The notes beneath the pieces are model-generated. The model made no database searches, was not told where the DNA came from, and saw nothing but the letters and a program-made list of their open reading frames with translations. The translations under genes were made by a program, and so were the position numbers. DNA of 12,680 nt from JBBRNH01 sp038247465 (GTDB taxonomy: Bacteria; Bacteroidota; Bacteroidia; Cytophagales; Spirosomataceae): positions 1-12,680 of the forward strand of contig JBBRUV010000118.1 in NCBI GenBank assembly GCA_038247465.1, given 5' to 3'. Shown one piece after another: positions 1 to 7,241 of this stretch (positions are counted from its first letter, which is position 1; the number at the start of each line of letters is the position of its first letter).

Positions 1-41
1 AAATGCAGATTTTTGAGAATTTTTCTCAAAAATCTGCATTT
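1..41. terminator. Perfect hairpin, probable bidirectional terminator after ispF
   Basis: Bases 1-19 are the exact reverse complement of 23-41, giving a 19-bp perfect stem with a 3-base loop (20-22). On the plus strand the stem runs into TTTTTG. On the minus strand its foot is also T-rich, so it could stop transcription in both directions. The stem may continue beyond base 1. The ispF stop codon (26-28) and the last four sense codons lie inside the right arm. That it terminates transcription is inferred from its shape and position. Confidence 0.75.
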
Positions 42-514
42 TTGTAAATCAACGCCACCGCGTGGGCGGCAATGCCCTCGGCACGGCCCACAAAACCAAG
101 ATGCTCAGAGGTGGTGGCTTTAACGGAAATATCATCTTCGGGAATGTTCATCACCCCGGCAAGGCAGGTTTTCATGGCCGGAATATGCGGGTTTAGTTTG
201 GGTAGTTGCAGTACCACCGTCACGTCCACATTACCAACTTCGTAGCCCGCTTCCCGAATCATCCGCAGCACTTCGGCCAGCAAAATTTTGCTGTCAACGC
301 CTTTCCAGCGCGGGTCTTTGTCAGAAAAATGATAGCCGATGTTCCGCATATTGGCCGCGCCAAGCAGGGCATCGCACAGCACGTGACACACCACGTCGGC
401 ATCTGAATGGCCGAACGCGCCGTGCGTATGCTCAATCTGAATGCCCCCAAGCCAAAACGGGTGGCTTTCTACGAGTGTATGCACGTCATAGCCGTGTCCG
501 ATTCTGAATTTCAT
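26..514 (-). CDS. ispF: 2-C-methyl-D-erythritol 2,4-cyclodiphosphate synthase (IspF)
   Basis: This 162-residue cytoplasmic enzyme catalyses the fifth step of the MEP isoprenoid pathway. It converts the CDP-methylerythritol 2-phosphate intermediate to the cyclic diphosphate and releases CMP. The N-terminal GHGYDVH motif supplies the zinc ligands Asp10 and His12, and His44 after the HSDADV motif is the third. NVDVTVVLQLPKLNPHIP and KATTSEHLGFVGRAEG are the family nucleotide- and substrate-binding segments. Length is close to the family norm, and all key residues are present. The ATG at 512-514 gives the canonical N-terminus. The gene starts 19 bp after the M16 peptidase stop on the same strand, so co-transcription is likely. 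The short C-terminal tail (YKNADF) is encoded largely by the terminator stem, which probably dictated its sequence. Confidence 0.97.
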   Translation of the reverse strand: MKFRIGHGYDVHTLVESHPFWLGGIQIEHTHGAFGHSDADVVCHVLCDALLGAANMRNIGYHFSDKDPRWKGVDSKILLAEVLRMIREAGYEVGNVDVTVVLQLPKLNPHIPAMKTCLAGVMNIPEDDISVKATTSEHLGFVGRAEGIAAHAVALIYKNADF

Positions 515-533
515 ATAGTACGAATAATGTTTG

Positions 534-1784
534 CTACGCTGTCGAAGTCTCGGCCCGGCGGTAATACAGGGTTGAGCAGTTGTCTTTCCGCAGCACTTGC
601 CGGGCTACGCGCTGAATGGCTTCGGGTGTAACGGCCTGGATAACAGCCGCTTCCTGATTCACCAGTTCGGGGTTGCCCGCGTTGGCGGCAAACGCAAGAT
701 TCATGGCGCGGTTCAGCAACTCCACTTCCGAGAACGCCAATACGGTTTCGGCCTGATTTTTTACTTTCACGAGTTCGGTTTCGTCAACCGGCTGATGCAC
801 AAACTCACCCAATAAATTCTCAACGGCGGCATCGGCTTCTTCGAGCGTAATACCTTCGTTCAGTGTTCCCTGAATGAGCAGTAAACCGGGGTCGAGCGAC
901 GACGTGATGTGGGCGTTTACGTTGCTGAAAATGGCGTTGTCGCGCAGCAATTGCTGGTATAGCCGCGACGATTTGCTCCGCCCCAGAATATCACTGGCAA
1001 GGTCAACGGTCTGGAAATCAGTATCGAACCGGCCCGGCATCTGATACGCTTTATAGAGCGCGTTAAGCGGCACAGCAGCCGATGTCTCTAAAAACCGGGC
1101 GGCTGTCTGAACGGGTTCGGCGGGCAGGTTCCTGAGGTAGTCTTTTCCGGCAGGAATCGGCGCAAACCACCGGGCGCACAGTTGTTTAACCTGTTCGGTG
1201 GTGACGTTGCCGGCCACCACCAGAATGGCGTTGTTGGGCAGGTAATATTTGTAGAAAAACGCCTTCACGTCGGCCATTGTGGCCGCTTCAACGTGGCTGA
1301 TGTCTTTGCCAATTGTGGCCCACCGATACGGGTGTTGCTGGTAGGCGAGCGGCCGAAGTTTGAGCCAAACATCACCGTATGGCTGGTTCAGGTATCGCTG
1401 GTTAAACTCCTCAATCACAACCTTTTGCTGGACTTTCAGCACGTTGGGATCAAACGACAGACTGAGCATCCGGTCAGATTCGAGCCAAAACGCCGTTTCA
1501 AGATTGGCGGCTGGCAGCGTGATGTAGTAATTGGTAATATCAGCCGAGGTGAAGGCGTTATTCTCCCCGCCGACGCGCTGCAACGGCTCATCGTAATTAG
1601 GAATATTCCGGGAGCCGCCAAACATCAGGTGTTCAAACAGGTGGGCAAAGCCGGTGCGGTTGGGGTCTTCATCGCGTGAGCCGACGTTATACAGGATATT
1701 AAACGCGGCCATCGGCGTACCGGCATCCTCGTGAACGTAAACCCGCAGGCCGTTGTCTAAACTGAACTGGTTGTATTGAATCAT
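534..1784 (-). CDS. M16 family zinc metallopeptidase
   Basis: This is a 416-residue pitrilysin/mitochondrial-processing-peptidase-like protein. The inverted zinc motif HLFEH lies at residues 48-52 (His48, His52, catalytic Glu51). The distal zinc-ligand glutamate is in VVIEEF (Glu125 or Glu126), at the usual family spacing. A second M16 domain follows, with the region around YYLPNNAILVVAGNV at its start. The size matches single-unit bacterial M16 peptidases that pair as clam-shell dimers. I chose the ATG at 1782-1784 because MIQYNQFSLDNGLRVYV is the normal N-terminus. The frame stays open 57 codons further upstream, but that stretch has no family character and runs into the divergent TPR gene. 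No signal peptide is visible from this start, so a cytoplasmic location is likeliest. The natural substrate is unknown. It probably forms an operon with ispF. Confidence 0.93.
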   Translation of the reverse strand: MIQYNQFSLDNGLRVYVHEDAGTPMAAFNILYNVGSRDEDPNRTGFAHLFEHLMFGGSRNIPNYDEPLQRVGGENNAFTSADITNYYITLPAANLETAFWLESDRMLSLSFDPNVLKVQQKVVIEEFNQRYLNQPYGDVWLKLRPLAYQQHPYRWATIGKDISHVEAATMADVKAFFYKYYLPNNAILVVAGNVTTEQVKQLCARWFAPIPAGKDYLRNLPAEPVQTAARFLETSAAVPLNALYKAYQMPGRFDTDFQTVDLASDILGRSKSSRLYQQLLRDNAIFSNVNAHITSSLDPGLLLIQGTLNEGITLEEADAAVENLLGEFVHQPVDETELVKVKNQAETVLAFSEVELLNRAMNLAFAANAGNPELVNQEAAVIQAVTPEAIQRVARQVLRKDNCSTLYYRRAETSTA

Positions 1785-1871
1785 TTCCGTCGGTTGGTAG
1801 TGAGTCGTTCGTAGTTTACTATGTATTCTGGCGAATTTAACTACGAACCACAAACGACGAACTAAAATTGC
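1785..1871. promoter_or_regulatory. Divergent intergenic region with a 10-bp inverted repeat
   Basis: These 87 bp separate the divergent M16 and TPR start codons, so promoters for both must lie here or inside the genes. GTTCGTAGTT (1807-1816) and AACTACGAAC (1839-1848) form a perfect inverted repeat around a 22-bp spacer. The flanking sequence carries related CGTTTGTGGTTCG-like words on the minus strand. No clean Bacteroidota promoter (TTTG at -33 with TAnnTTTG at -7) is visible. The repeat may be an operator or a copy of a dispersed short repeat. Confidence 0.45.
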
Positions 1872-2978
1872 ATGAAACGAATCCTGTTCGTCCTTCTTTT
1901 CGGGATAATCACGCCCGTCCGCGCTCAGGTGATGACCGACTTGGCTATGCGGCAAACAGTGTTGAGCGCGTTAGACCACATCTACAACTACGATTTTGCC
2001 GGGGCCGAACCGTATCTTCGGCAGTTTCGCGCCCGCTATCCGCAGCACCCCGCCGGGCCGATGCTCCGGGCTATCCAGATTCAGTGGGCTACTATTCCCC
2101 TCAAAAACAACAAAACGGCCACGACGCAGTATGTTCAGGCCGCCGGGCAAACCCTCGATTTGGCAAAAACAATGCTGGCAACAGATGATAACGACCCCGA
2201 AGCCGTGTTTTTTGCCCTCACCGCGCACAGCTACCTGGCCCTCAAATACAACAATGAAGGCGAGACAATGCGGGCCGTTGGCGAGGCCCGCAACGCATAC
2301 GGCTACATGAAACAGGGCTTCGGCCTGACCGAGCGCAACGCCGAATTCTACTCCACCACCGGACTCTATAACTACTATGCCGCGCGTTACCCCGATGACC
2401 ATCCGATTGTGAAACCCGCCATGATTTTCTTTAAAAACGGTGATATGAGTCTGGGAGTGAAACAGTTAGAGGTGGCAGCGAAGCGCGGAATTTTTACGGG
2501 TGTCGAAGCCCGTTTTTATTTAGCCCATATCTTTTTGGAACACGAATCGCAGTTTGGCCGGGCCACCGCTGTGCTTAAACCCCTTGTTGACCGCTACCCG
2601 AACAACCCCGTTTTTTTGATGCACTACACCGAATCGCTGCTGTTGCAAAACCAGTTTGACACGGCCCGGCCATTCCTGCAACGGCTCAAACAACTTAACC
2701 AACCAAAACTTTTAGCAATGCCGTTGTTGGTTTTTGCCGGATTGCTGGCCGAGAAAGCCGACGCCAACGACCGCGAAGCCACCGTTCACTATCAGGCCGC
2801 GCTGCAATTACCCTTCATTGACACTCACACCGAAGAATATCACGCTATGGCCTACGCCGGTCTGGCCCGGATTGCGGCCCGCGCCAACAACCGCCCACTG
2901 GCCCGCAGTCTTTACAAAAAAGCCGTTGCCATCGGCGACTACAAATCGCTGTGGGCCGAAGCAAAGGCGTTCCGGTGA
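1872..2978 (+). CDS. Secreted tetratricopeptide-repeat-like protein
   Basis: This 368-residue protein has a typical signal peptide (MKRILFVLLFGIITPVRA, likely cleaved after residue 18), so it should be periplasmic or surface-exposed. The mature part is almost all helical and TPR-like. Repeat-like helix pairs include the DFAGAEPYLRQFRARYPQHP region (about 41-60), the ATAVLKPLVDRYPNNP region with the following QNQFDTARPFLQRL, and the C-terminal ANNRPLARSLYKKAVAIGDY stretch. No catalytic motif is visible. TPR proteins usually act as scaffolds for protein-protein contacts, and the partner here is unknown. The ATG at 1872 directly precedes the signal peptide and has no clear Shine-Dalgarno sequence. 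The gene is divergent from the M16 gene. Its stop is one base from the end of a minus-strand scrap, so its 3' boundary may lie at a rearrangement point, although its C-terminus looks natural. Confidence 0.85.
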   Translation: MKRILFVLLFGIITPVRAQVMTDLAMRQTVLSALDHIYNYDFAGAEPYLRQFRARYPQHPAGPMLRAIQIQWATIPLKNNKTATTQYVQAAGQTLDLAKTMLATDDNDPEAVFFALTAHSYLALKYNNEGETMRAVGEARNAYGYMKQGFGLTERNAEFYSTTGLYNYYAARYPDDHPIVKPAMIFFKNGDMSLGVKQLEVAAKRGIFTGVEARFYLAHIFLEHESQFGRATAVLKPLVDRYPNNPVFLMHYTESLLLQNQFDTARPFLQRLKQLNQPKLLAMPLLVFAGLLAEKADANDREATVHYQAALQLPFIDTHTEEYHAMAYAGLARIAARANNRPLARSLYKKAVAIGDYKSLWAEAKAFR

Positions 2979-2979
2979 T

Positions 2980-3078
2980 TTACGAAGCGGTATCCGGCGC
3001 GAGGGCCCTAATCTGGTCGGTTGTGAAAGTGTAGCCGGGCGAATCAACGGGCACAGGCAGGCGGGTTTGTGGGGCTGT
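2980..3078 (-). pseudogene. Possible N-terminal remnant of a SWIM zinc-finger protein gene
   Basis: A minus-strand frame here is bounded by TGA (3079-3081) and TAA (2980-2982). It has coding-like, GC-rich third positions and encodes about 32 residues ending in YTFTTDQIRALAPDTAS. From memory, the pattern T-x-x-Q-I/V-x-A-L-A-P-D-x-x-S is typical of the extreme N-terminus of bacterial SWIM zinc-finger family proteins, where an AG..LA-type continuation follows. Here that continuation is missing, because the frame stops one base before the end of the convergent TPR gene. No ATG is present; GTG (3052-3054) or a mutated start codon could have served. This looks like what is left after a deletion removed the body of the gene. 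The match is short, so chance similarity cannot be excluded. Confidence 0.35.
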
Positions 3079-3149
3079 TCAGTATTGTTAAGGCACAATA
3101 ATCTCCTGAAACCGCCAACACATGTAACCACAGATTCAGTTGTACTCGT

Positions 3150-3776
3150 ATGGCACAACCCGAATTTCACCAGTACCTGCTGCGTCAGGCTGAATCGCGC
3201 GAAGGGACCGATTCAACCGATTCACCCGTAAAATTGTATGGTCAACGAGTCGACAAAGGGGTATCTATTTATCAGCCTGGCGATGCCCAGACGCACATCC
3301 ACCTGATCGAAGCGGGCGTGGTGAAAATCGGCAGTTACTCGCCCGACGGCGAGCTGGTGCTGTACGACGTGTTGCAACCCGGCGAGTTTTTTGGCAATCT
3401 GAACTACCTCAACAACACCACTGAGTTTTTTGAGTTTGCCAAAACCCTGACCGCCGTAACGATGCTGTCGGTCGAGCTGGAGTTTTTCAAGCACAGCATC
3501 GTTCACGATCCGGTAGCGTCGGCGTGGTTTAACGAAAACGTGGTCAGGCGGTGGTGGAAGGCCGAAACCCGGCTGTTGGCCATGGCGCGGGGGAACATCG
3601 AAACGCGGCTGGAGAACCTTCGCAACCAGTATGACAAGCCGGTACCAGACAGTAATGGGAGGCTACACAACGTCTTCGATTTGCTATCGCACCAAAACAT
3701 AGCTGATCTCACCGGGACCACCCGGCAAACGGTTTCCCGGAAGTTGAAAGAGCAACAGAATCACTTTGTTAGCTAA
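3150..3776 (+). CDS. Crp/Fnr-family transcriptional regulator
   Basis: This 208-residue regulator has a cyclic-nucleotide-binding-like beta-roll at about residues 28-115 (GVSIYQPGDAQTHIHLIEAG, then LQPGEFFGNLNYL). A dimerisation helix follows, then a C-terminal winged helix with the strong Crp-type motif HQNIADLTGTTRQTVSRKLK (181-200). The residues that bind cAMP in E. coli Crp are not conserved: GEL is GNL (82-84) and the Arg-Ser pair of the phosphate-binding cassette is absent. The ligand is therefore unlikely to be cAMP, and the protein may work without one. No cysteine cluster of the Fnr type is seen. The ATG at 3150 gives a normal N-terminus. The gene lies directly upstream of the TonB-dependent receptor on the same strand, so control of that receptor is plausible but unproven. 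Confidence 0.93.
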   Translation: MAQPEFHQYLLRQAESREGTDSTDSPVKLYGQRVDKGVSIYQPGDAQTHIHLIEAGVVKIGSYSPDGELVLYDVLQPGEFFGNLNYLNNTTEFFEFAKTLTAVTMLSVELEFFKHSIVHDPVASAWFNENVVRRWWKAETRLLAMARGNIETRLENLRNQYDKPVPDSNGRLHNVFDLLSHQNIADLTGTTRQTVSRKLKEQQNHFVS

Positions 3777-3933
3777 GTACTCAGCTTTTGTTAGGATTCA
3801 GACGGCCAGTGTTATGGTTTCTGACCGTATGTAAAACGTATATGAAGAATCAAAAAGACGTTAAAACTTAACATATTGTCTAATGTCCGTAGCCGGACTT
3901 TTGCTCACTAACATCAACCCCGCTACGTGCATT
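3777..3933 (+). promoter_or_regulatory. Leader region upstream of the TonB-dependent receptor
   Basis: These 157 bp separate the Crp/Fnr stop from the preferred receptor start. The segment before 3882 is more AT-rich than the flanking genes. GTTAA-AAC-TTAAC (3860-3872) is a small perfect palindrome and could be an operator. TTTTG at 3786-3790 followed by TATGGTTT (3813-3820) only loosely resembles a Bacteroidota promoter. An upstream ATG at 3883 is in frame but would bury the signal peptide. Function is inferred from position. Confidence 0.35.
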
Positions 3934-6900
3934 ATGTATCAACGTCTCACTAATTGTCTCTTTGTCAGCGTTTTATTATCGCTCCTGTTGGCAACAGCCG
4001 CGTTTGGCCAGGCCACCGATGCCAGTATTGTCGGCATTGTGAAAGGCACCAACGGCGAAACGCTGCCGGGAGCCACCATCACGGCCCGCAACGAAGCCAC
4101 CGGATTCCAGATCGGCACGGTCTCTAACATTGACGGGCGGTTTGCCATCCGGCAGGCCCCCCTCGGCGGGCCATACACCGTCACGGTGTCGTATGTCGGC
4201 TTCACCAATCAGGTGCGGAAAGGCTACCGGCTTAACCAGGGCGATCAGTTGACGGTGAACGTTGACCTGGCCGAAAACACCAATCAGTTGCAGGAAATAG
4301 TGGTAACCGAAAACGCCCTGAAAAGCCGCATTGACCGCCTGGGCGCGTCGGCAGCGATTACGGCCACTACCATTGCTAAACTGCCCATCAATAGCCGGAG
4401 TTTCACGAGTCTGCTGGCCCTGTCGCCGTTGAGCAACGGCGGCAGCGTGGGCGGGCAGTTGCCGTCGTCAACCAATTACCTGATTGACGGAGCCAGTGCG
4501 CGGAATAACCTGACGAGTGGCGCATTAGGCAACGGGCCGTTCTCGCTGTCGCTCGAAGCCATCCGCGAATTTGAAATCAGCACCAACGATTACGACGTAA
4601 CCAAAGGCCGGCAAGGTGGCGGCTCGGTGAGCGTGGTGACCAAGTCGGGCACCAACACCATGACCGGAACGGCCTTTACCTACTATAATGCCAACGGTTT
4701 AGCGAGCGCACGGGATTTGCGGGGCGCGGCACGGGTAACTGACTTTGCCCGGTTTCAGTACGGTTTTAGCCTCGGTGGGCCGATTATCAAAGACAAACTG
4801 CACTACTTTGTGGCCTTAGACCGCCAAACCGAGTCGTCGCCGTTTTATATTGCCGACATCCGCAGCGATGCCGATGCTAACGCGCTGGGTATCAGCCGGG
4901 CCGTACTGGACAGCGTGGTGACGATTGGCCGCCAGAAGTACGGCCTCAGCAATGCGCAGCAATTCGGAGAGTTTAACCGCGAAACCGTTGCCAACACGTT
5001 GTTCACCCGGCTCGACTGGCAGCTTAATCCCCGGAATATCCTGACCATCCGCAACAATTTCAGCAACTGGAACAACCCGGTTAGCGTGAACGATAACTCG
5101 CAAATCAATCTGTATGAGGTCTGGAGCGATTTCCGGTCGCGGGAGAACAGCACGTTGGTGTCGTTGCGATCAACGCTTAACCCCACGCTCATCAACGAGT
5201 TTAAGGTGCAGTATCAGTCGGCCACCCGCAACTTTGAAGCCAACCCGTTGATTCCATCGGCCAACATTCCCCGCGCCATCGTTACGGTGCGGTCGGTGTT
5301 GCCGAGTGGATCGTCCGCCAGCCGAACGATTCAGCTTGGTGGTCAGCGATTTACGCCGGAGCGTAACCTCGAAAATCAGATTCAGCTTGCCAACACGGTT
5401 TATTGGAACAAGGGCCGATATAACTTCACGTTTGGCACCGACAACACGCTGACGTACCTCGACACGTACATCTCCAATGAGCAAAACGGGCGGTTTGTCT
5501 TCAATAGCCTGGCCGAATTTAACAACCTGAACCCGTCGCGTTATGCCCGTGAAGTTCCTACCAACGGCGTACCGTCGGTGCAGCAATATGTACTGAATGC
5601 GTCGCTGTTTGGGCAGATGCAGTTTAACCCGCACCCCGATGTGCAGGTGCAGGCGGGTCTGCGCTGGGATTTGACCAGCTACCTCACCAAAGGCGATTAT
5701 AACCCGGTGGTGGAGCGGGCGTTGGGCCTGCGGACGGATGCCAACCCGACGGACTGGAACAATTTTCAGCCTCGTGTGCAGTTGACGTATAATCTGGGCA
5801 ACAAAAACCGCGATATTTTCCGCGTTGGCGGGGGCGTGTTCTCAGCGTATGTCATCAACTACGCGCAGGTAAACAACATCCAGAACAGCGGTACCAAAGT
5901 AGCGGCCATTGACGTAACGCGTCCATCCAACGCCAGCCTGCCAAACCCCGTGCCGAGACCCGATTTTGTGGCCTACCGCCGTGATCCCAGCACCGCGCCG
6001 GGCATACCCACCAGCACAACCGCGCTGCCGGTATCAACCATTAACCTGAACGACCCGAATTTTCAGGTGCCGACTATCTACAAGGCCAACGCATCATATA
6101 GCCACTTTTTTAGCGATAATTTCCGGTTAGGCGTGAACGTGTTGTATGCCCGCACGGTAAACAACTACGTGTATATTGATCAGAACATTGTTGACCAGCC
6201 GCCGTTTACGCTCGCCAACGAAGCCAACCGCAGCGTGTTTGTACCGGCCAATACCATTGCCACCAATAGCGGGCAGACCAACAACGTGCTGGGCCGCAAA
6301 ACGCCGTTGGTGGGCCGGACGCTACTGCTCACCAACGGGGCTAAATTACAGACACTTTCGTTTATTGTGGATGGCGAAGTTCGACTGCCGCGCAACGGCG
6401 CACTGACGTTCAGTTACACCTGGAACGATGCCAAAGACAACACCTCGTATAACGGAAACGTGGCCAACACGTCCACCTTTCGGCCCGTGAAAAGCGATCC
6501 GCGCAGTCTCGACGAGATCAATTATTCGGACAACCAGTTCCGGCATAAACTCGTGGCCTTTGGCTCATCGCCGTCGGTTGGCGGGGTGGTGCTGAGTGTG
6601 CGGTTTACGGGTATCGGCGGCACGCGCTACTCGCTGCTGGTAGATGGCGACATCAACGGTGACTTTGTGGGCGGCCCGGGTAACGACAACGATTTAGCCT
6701 TCGTTTTTGACCCTGCCAAGACCGAAGTAGCCCAGGCCGTTCGGACTTCGATGCAAAAAGTGCTGGGCAATCCCGATAACCGCGCTGCCGAATTTATTCG
6801 CAACAGCATTGGTACGATTTCTGAGCGAAACGGGGGTGAAAATCCATTTGCAGGCACGTTCGACGTGCGGCTCTCGAAGATTTTCAAGACCTACAAAACC

Positions 6901-7167
6901 CAGAAATTAGAGGTATCGGTTGATGTGTTCAACTTTGCCAACTTCCTCGGTCAGGCGCTCGATGGCGTAATTACCAAAGGCGGGGCGGCCACATCGAGCC
7001 GGAACTGGGGTGGCAATTTCAACCTCGGCGCACAAACGTTACTGGTTCCATCAGGTTTTAACGCCACCACCCGGCAGTATGCGTACCGGGTAAACGAGAA
7101 TGTAGGCGTAACCCAGAAGAACGGTACGCCGTATTCGGTGCAGTTGGGCGCACGGTATTCATTTTGA
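3934..7167 (+). CDS. Oar-like TonB-dependent outer-membrane receptor
   Basis: This is a 1077-residue outer-membrane transporter or adhesin-like receptor. A signal peptide spans about residues 1-25 (MYQRLTNCLFVSVLLSLLLA, then TAAFG). A carboxypeptidase-regulatory-like beta-sandwich follows at about 31-113 (GIVKGTNGETLPGATI, SNIDGRF, VSYVGF). Next comes a TonB-box-like LQEIVVTENA (about 119-128) and a plug domain to about 245 (NYLIDGASARNN, AIREFEISTNDYDVTKGRQG, VSVVTKSGTN). A long beta-barrel ends in VQLGARYSF with the expected C-terminal phenylalanine. The layout matches the Oar-like group of Bacteroidota and Myxococcus; the substrate cannot be read from sequence. I prefer the ATG at 3934 over 3883 because it places the signal peptide at the N-terminus. 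No SusD-like partner follows, so it is not a classical polysaccharide-utilisation pair. Transcription ends at the hairpin at 7189. Confidence 0.94.
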   Translation: MYQRLTNCLFVSVLLSLLLATAAFGQATDASIVGIVKGTNGETLPGATITARNEATGFQIGTVSNIDGRFAIRQAPLGGPYTVTVSYVGFTNQVRKGYRLNQGDQLTVNVDLAENTNQLQEIVVTENALKSRIDRLGASAAITATTIAKLPINSRSFTSLLALSPLSNGGSVGGQLPSSTNYLIDGASARNNLTSGALGNGPFSLSLEAIREFEISTNDYDVTKGRQGGGSVSVVTKSGTNTMTGTAFTYYNANGLASARDLRGAARVTDFARFQYGFSLGGPIIKDKLHYFVALDRQTESSPFYIADIRSDADANALGISRAVLDSVVTIGRQKYGLSNAQQFGEFNRETVANTLFTRLDWQLNPRNILTIRNNFSNWNNPVSVNDNSQINLYEVWSDFRSRENSTLVSLRSTLNPTLINEFKVQYQSATRNFEANPLIPSANIPRAIVTVRSVLPSGSSASRTIQLGGQRFTPERNLENQIQLANTVYWNKGRYNFTFGTDNTLTYLDTYISNEQNGRFVFNSLAEFNNLNPSRYAREVPTNGVPSVQQYVLNASLFGQMQFNPHPDVQVQAGLRWDLTSYLTKGDYNPVVERALGLRTDANPTDWNNFQPRVQLTYNLGNKNRDIFRVGGGVFSAYVINYAQVNNIQNSGTKVAAIDVTRPSNASLPNPVPRPDFVAYRRDPSTAPGIPTSTTALPVSTINLNDPNFQVPTIYKANASYSHFFSDNFRLGVNVLYARTVNNYVYIDQNIVDQPPFTLANEANRSVFVPANTIATNSGQTNNVLGRKTPLVGRTLLLTNGAKLQTLSFIVDGEVRLPRNGALTFSYTWNDAKDNTSYNGNVANTSTFRPVKSDPRSLDEINYSDNQFRHKLVAFGSSPSVGGVVLSVRFTGIGGTRYSLLVDGDINGDFVGGPGNDNDLAFVFDPAKTEVAQAVRTSMQKVLGNPDNRAAEFIRNSIGTISERNGGENPFAGTFDVRLSKIFKTYKTQKLEVSVDVFNFANFLGQALDGVITKGGAATSSRNWGGNFNLGAQTLLVPSGFNATTRQYAYRVNENVGVTQKNGTPYSVQLGARYSF

Positions 7168-7188
7168 GTTACTGAGTATGTGTTTGTG

Positions 7189-7224
7189 CAAAAAGCCACT
7201 GGTTGCGAAACCAGTGGCTTTTTG
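7189..7224. terminator. Strong bidirectional rho-independent terminator
   Basis: CAAAAAGCCACTGGTT (7189-7204) pairs perfectly with 7209-7224 around the loop GCGA, a GNRA-type tetraloop on the plus-strand RNA. The A/T ends of the stem provide a U-tract in both directions. It lies between the convergent receptor (stop 7165-7167) and dipeptidase (stop 7242-7244) genes, exactly where a shared terminator is expected. Confidence 0.92.
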
Positions 7225-7241
7225 TTGTTGCAAATTTGGGC

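Noticed and set aside
1182..1679. Plus-strand open frame of 165 codons opposite the M16 gene
   Set aside because: It mirrors conserved M16 codons on the other strand and has no family resemblance.
1785..1955. 57-codon N-terminal extension of the M16 peptidase frame
   Set aside because: It overlaps the divergent TPR gene and its start, has no M16 character, and the internal ATG at 1782-1784 gives the standard family N-terminus.
3099..3140. Minus-strand peptide ending FQEIIVP just before TAA
   Set aside because: Only 14 codons between stops and no family context; too short to call a gene remnant.
3802..3828. Imperfect inverted repeat ACGGCCAG/CTGACCGT after the Crp/Fnr gene, considered as a terminator
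   Set aside because: It has one mismatch, an 11-base loop and no following T-run, so a terminator call is not supported.
3883..3933. Upstream ATG for the TonB-dependent receptor
   Set aside because: It would add 17 residues in front of the signal peptide that starts at 3934.
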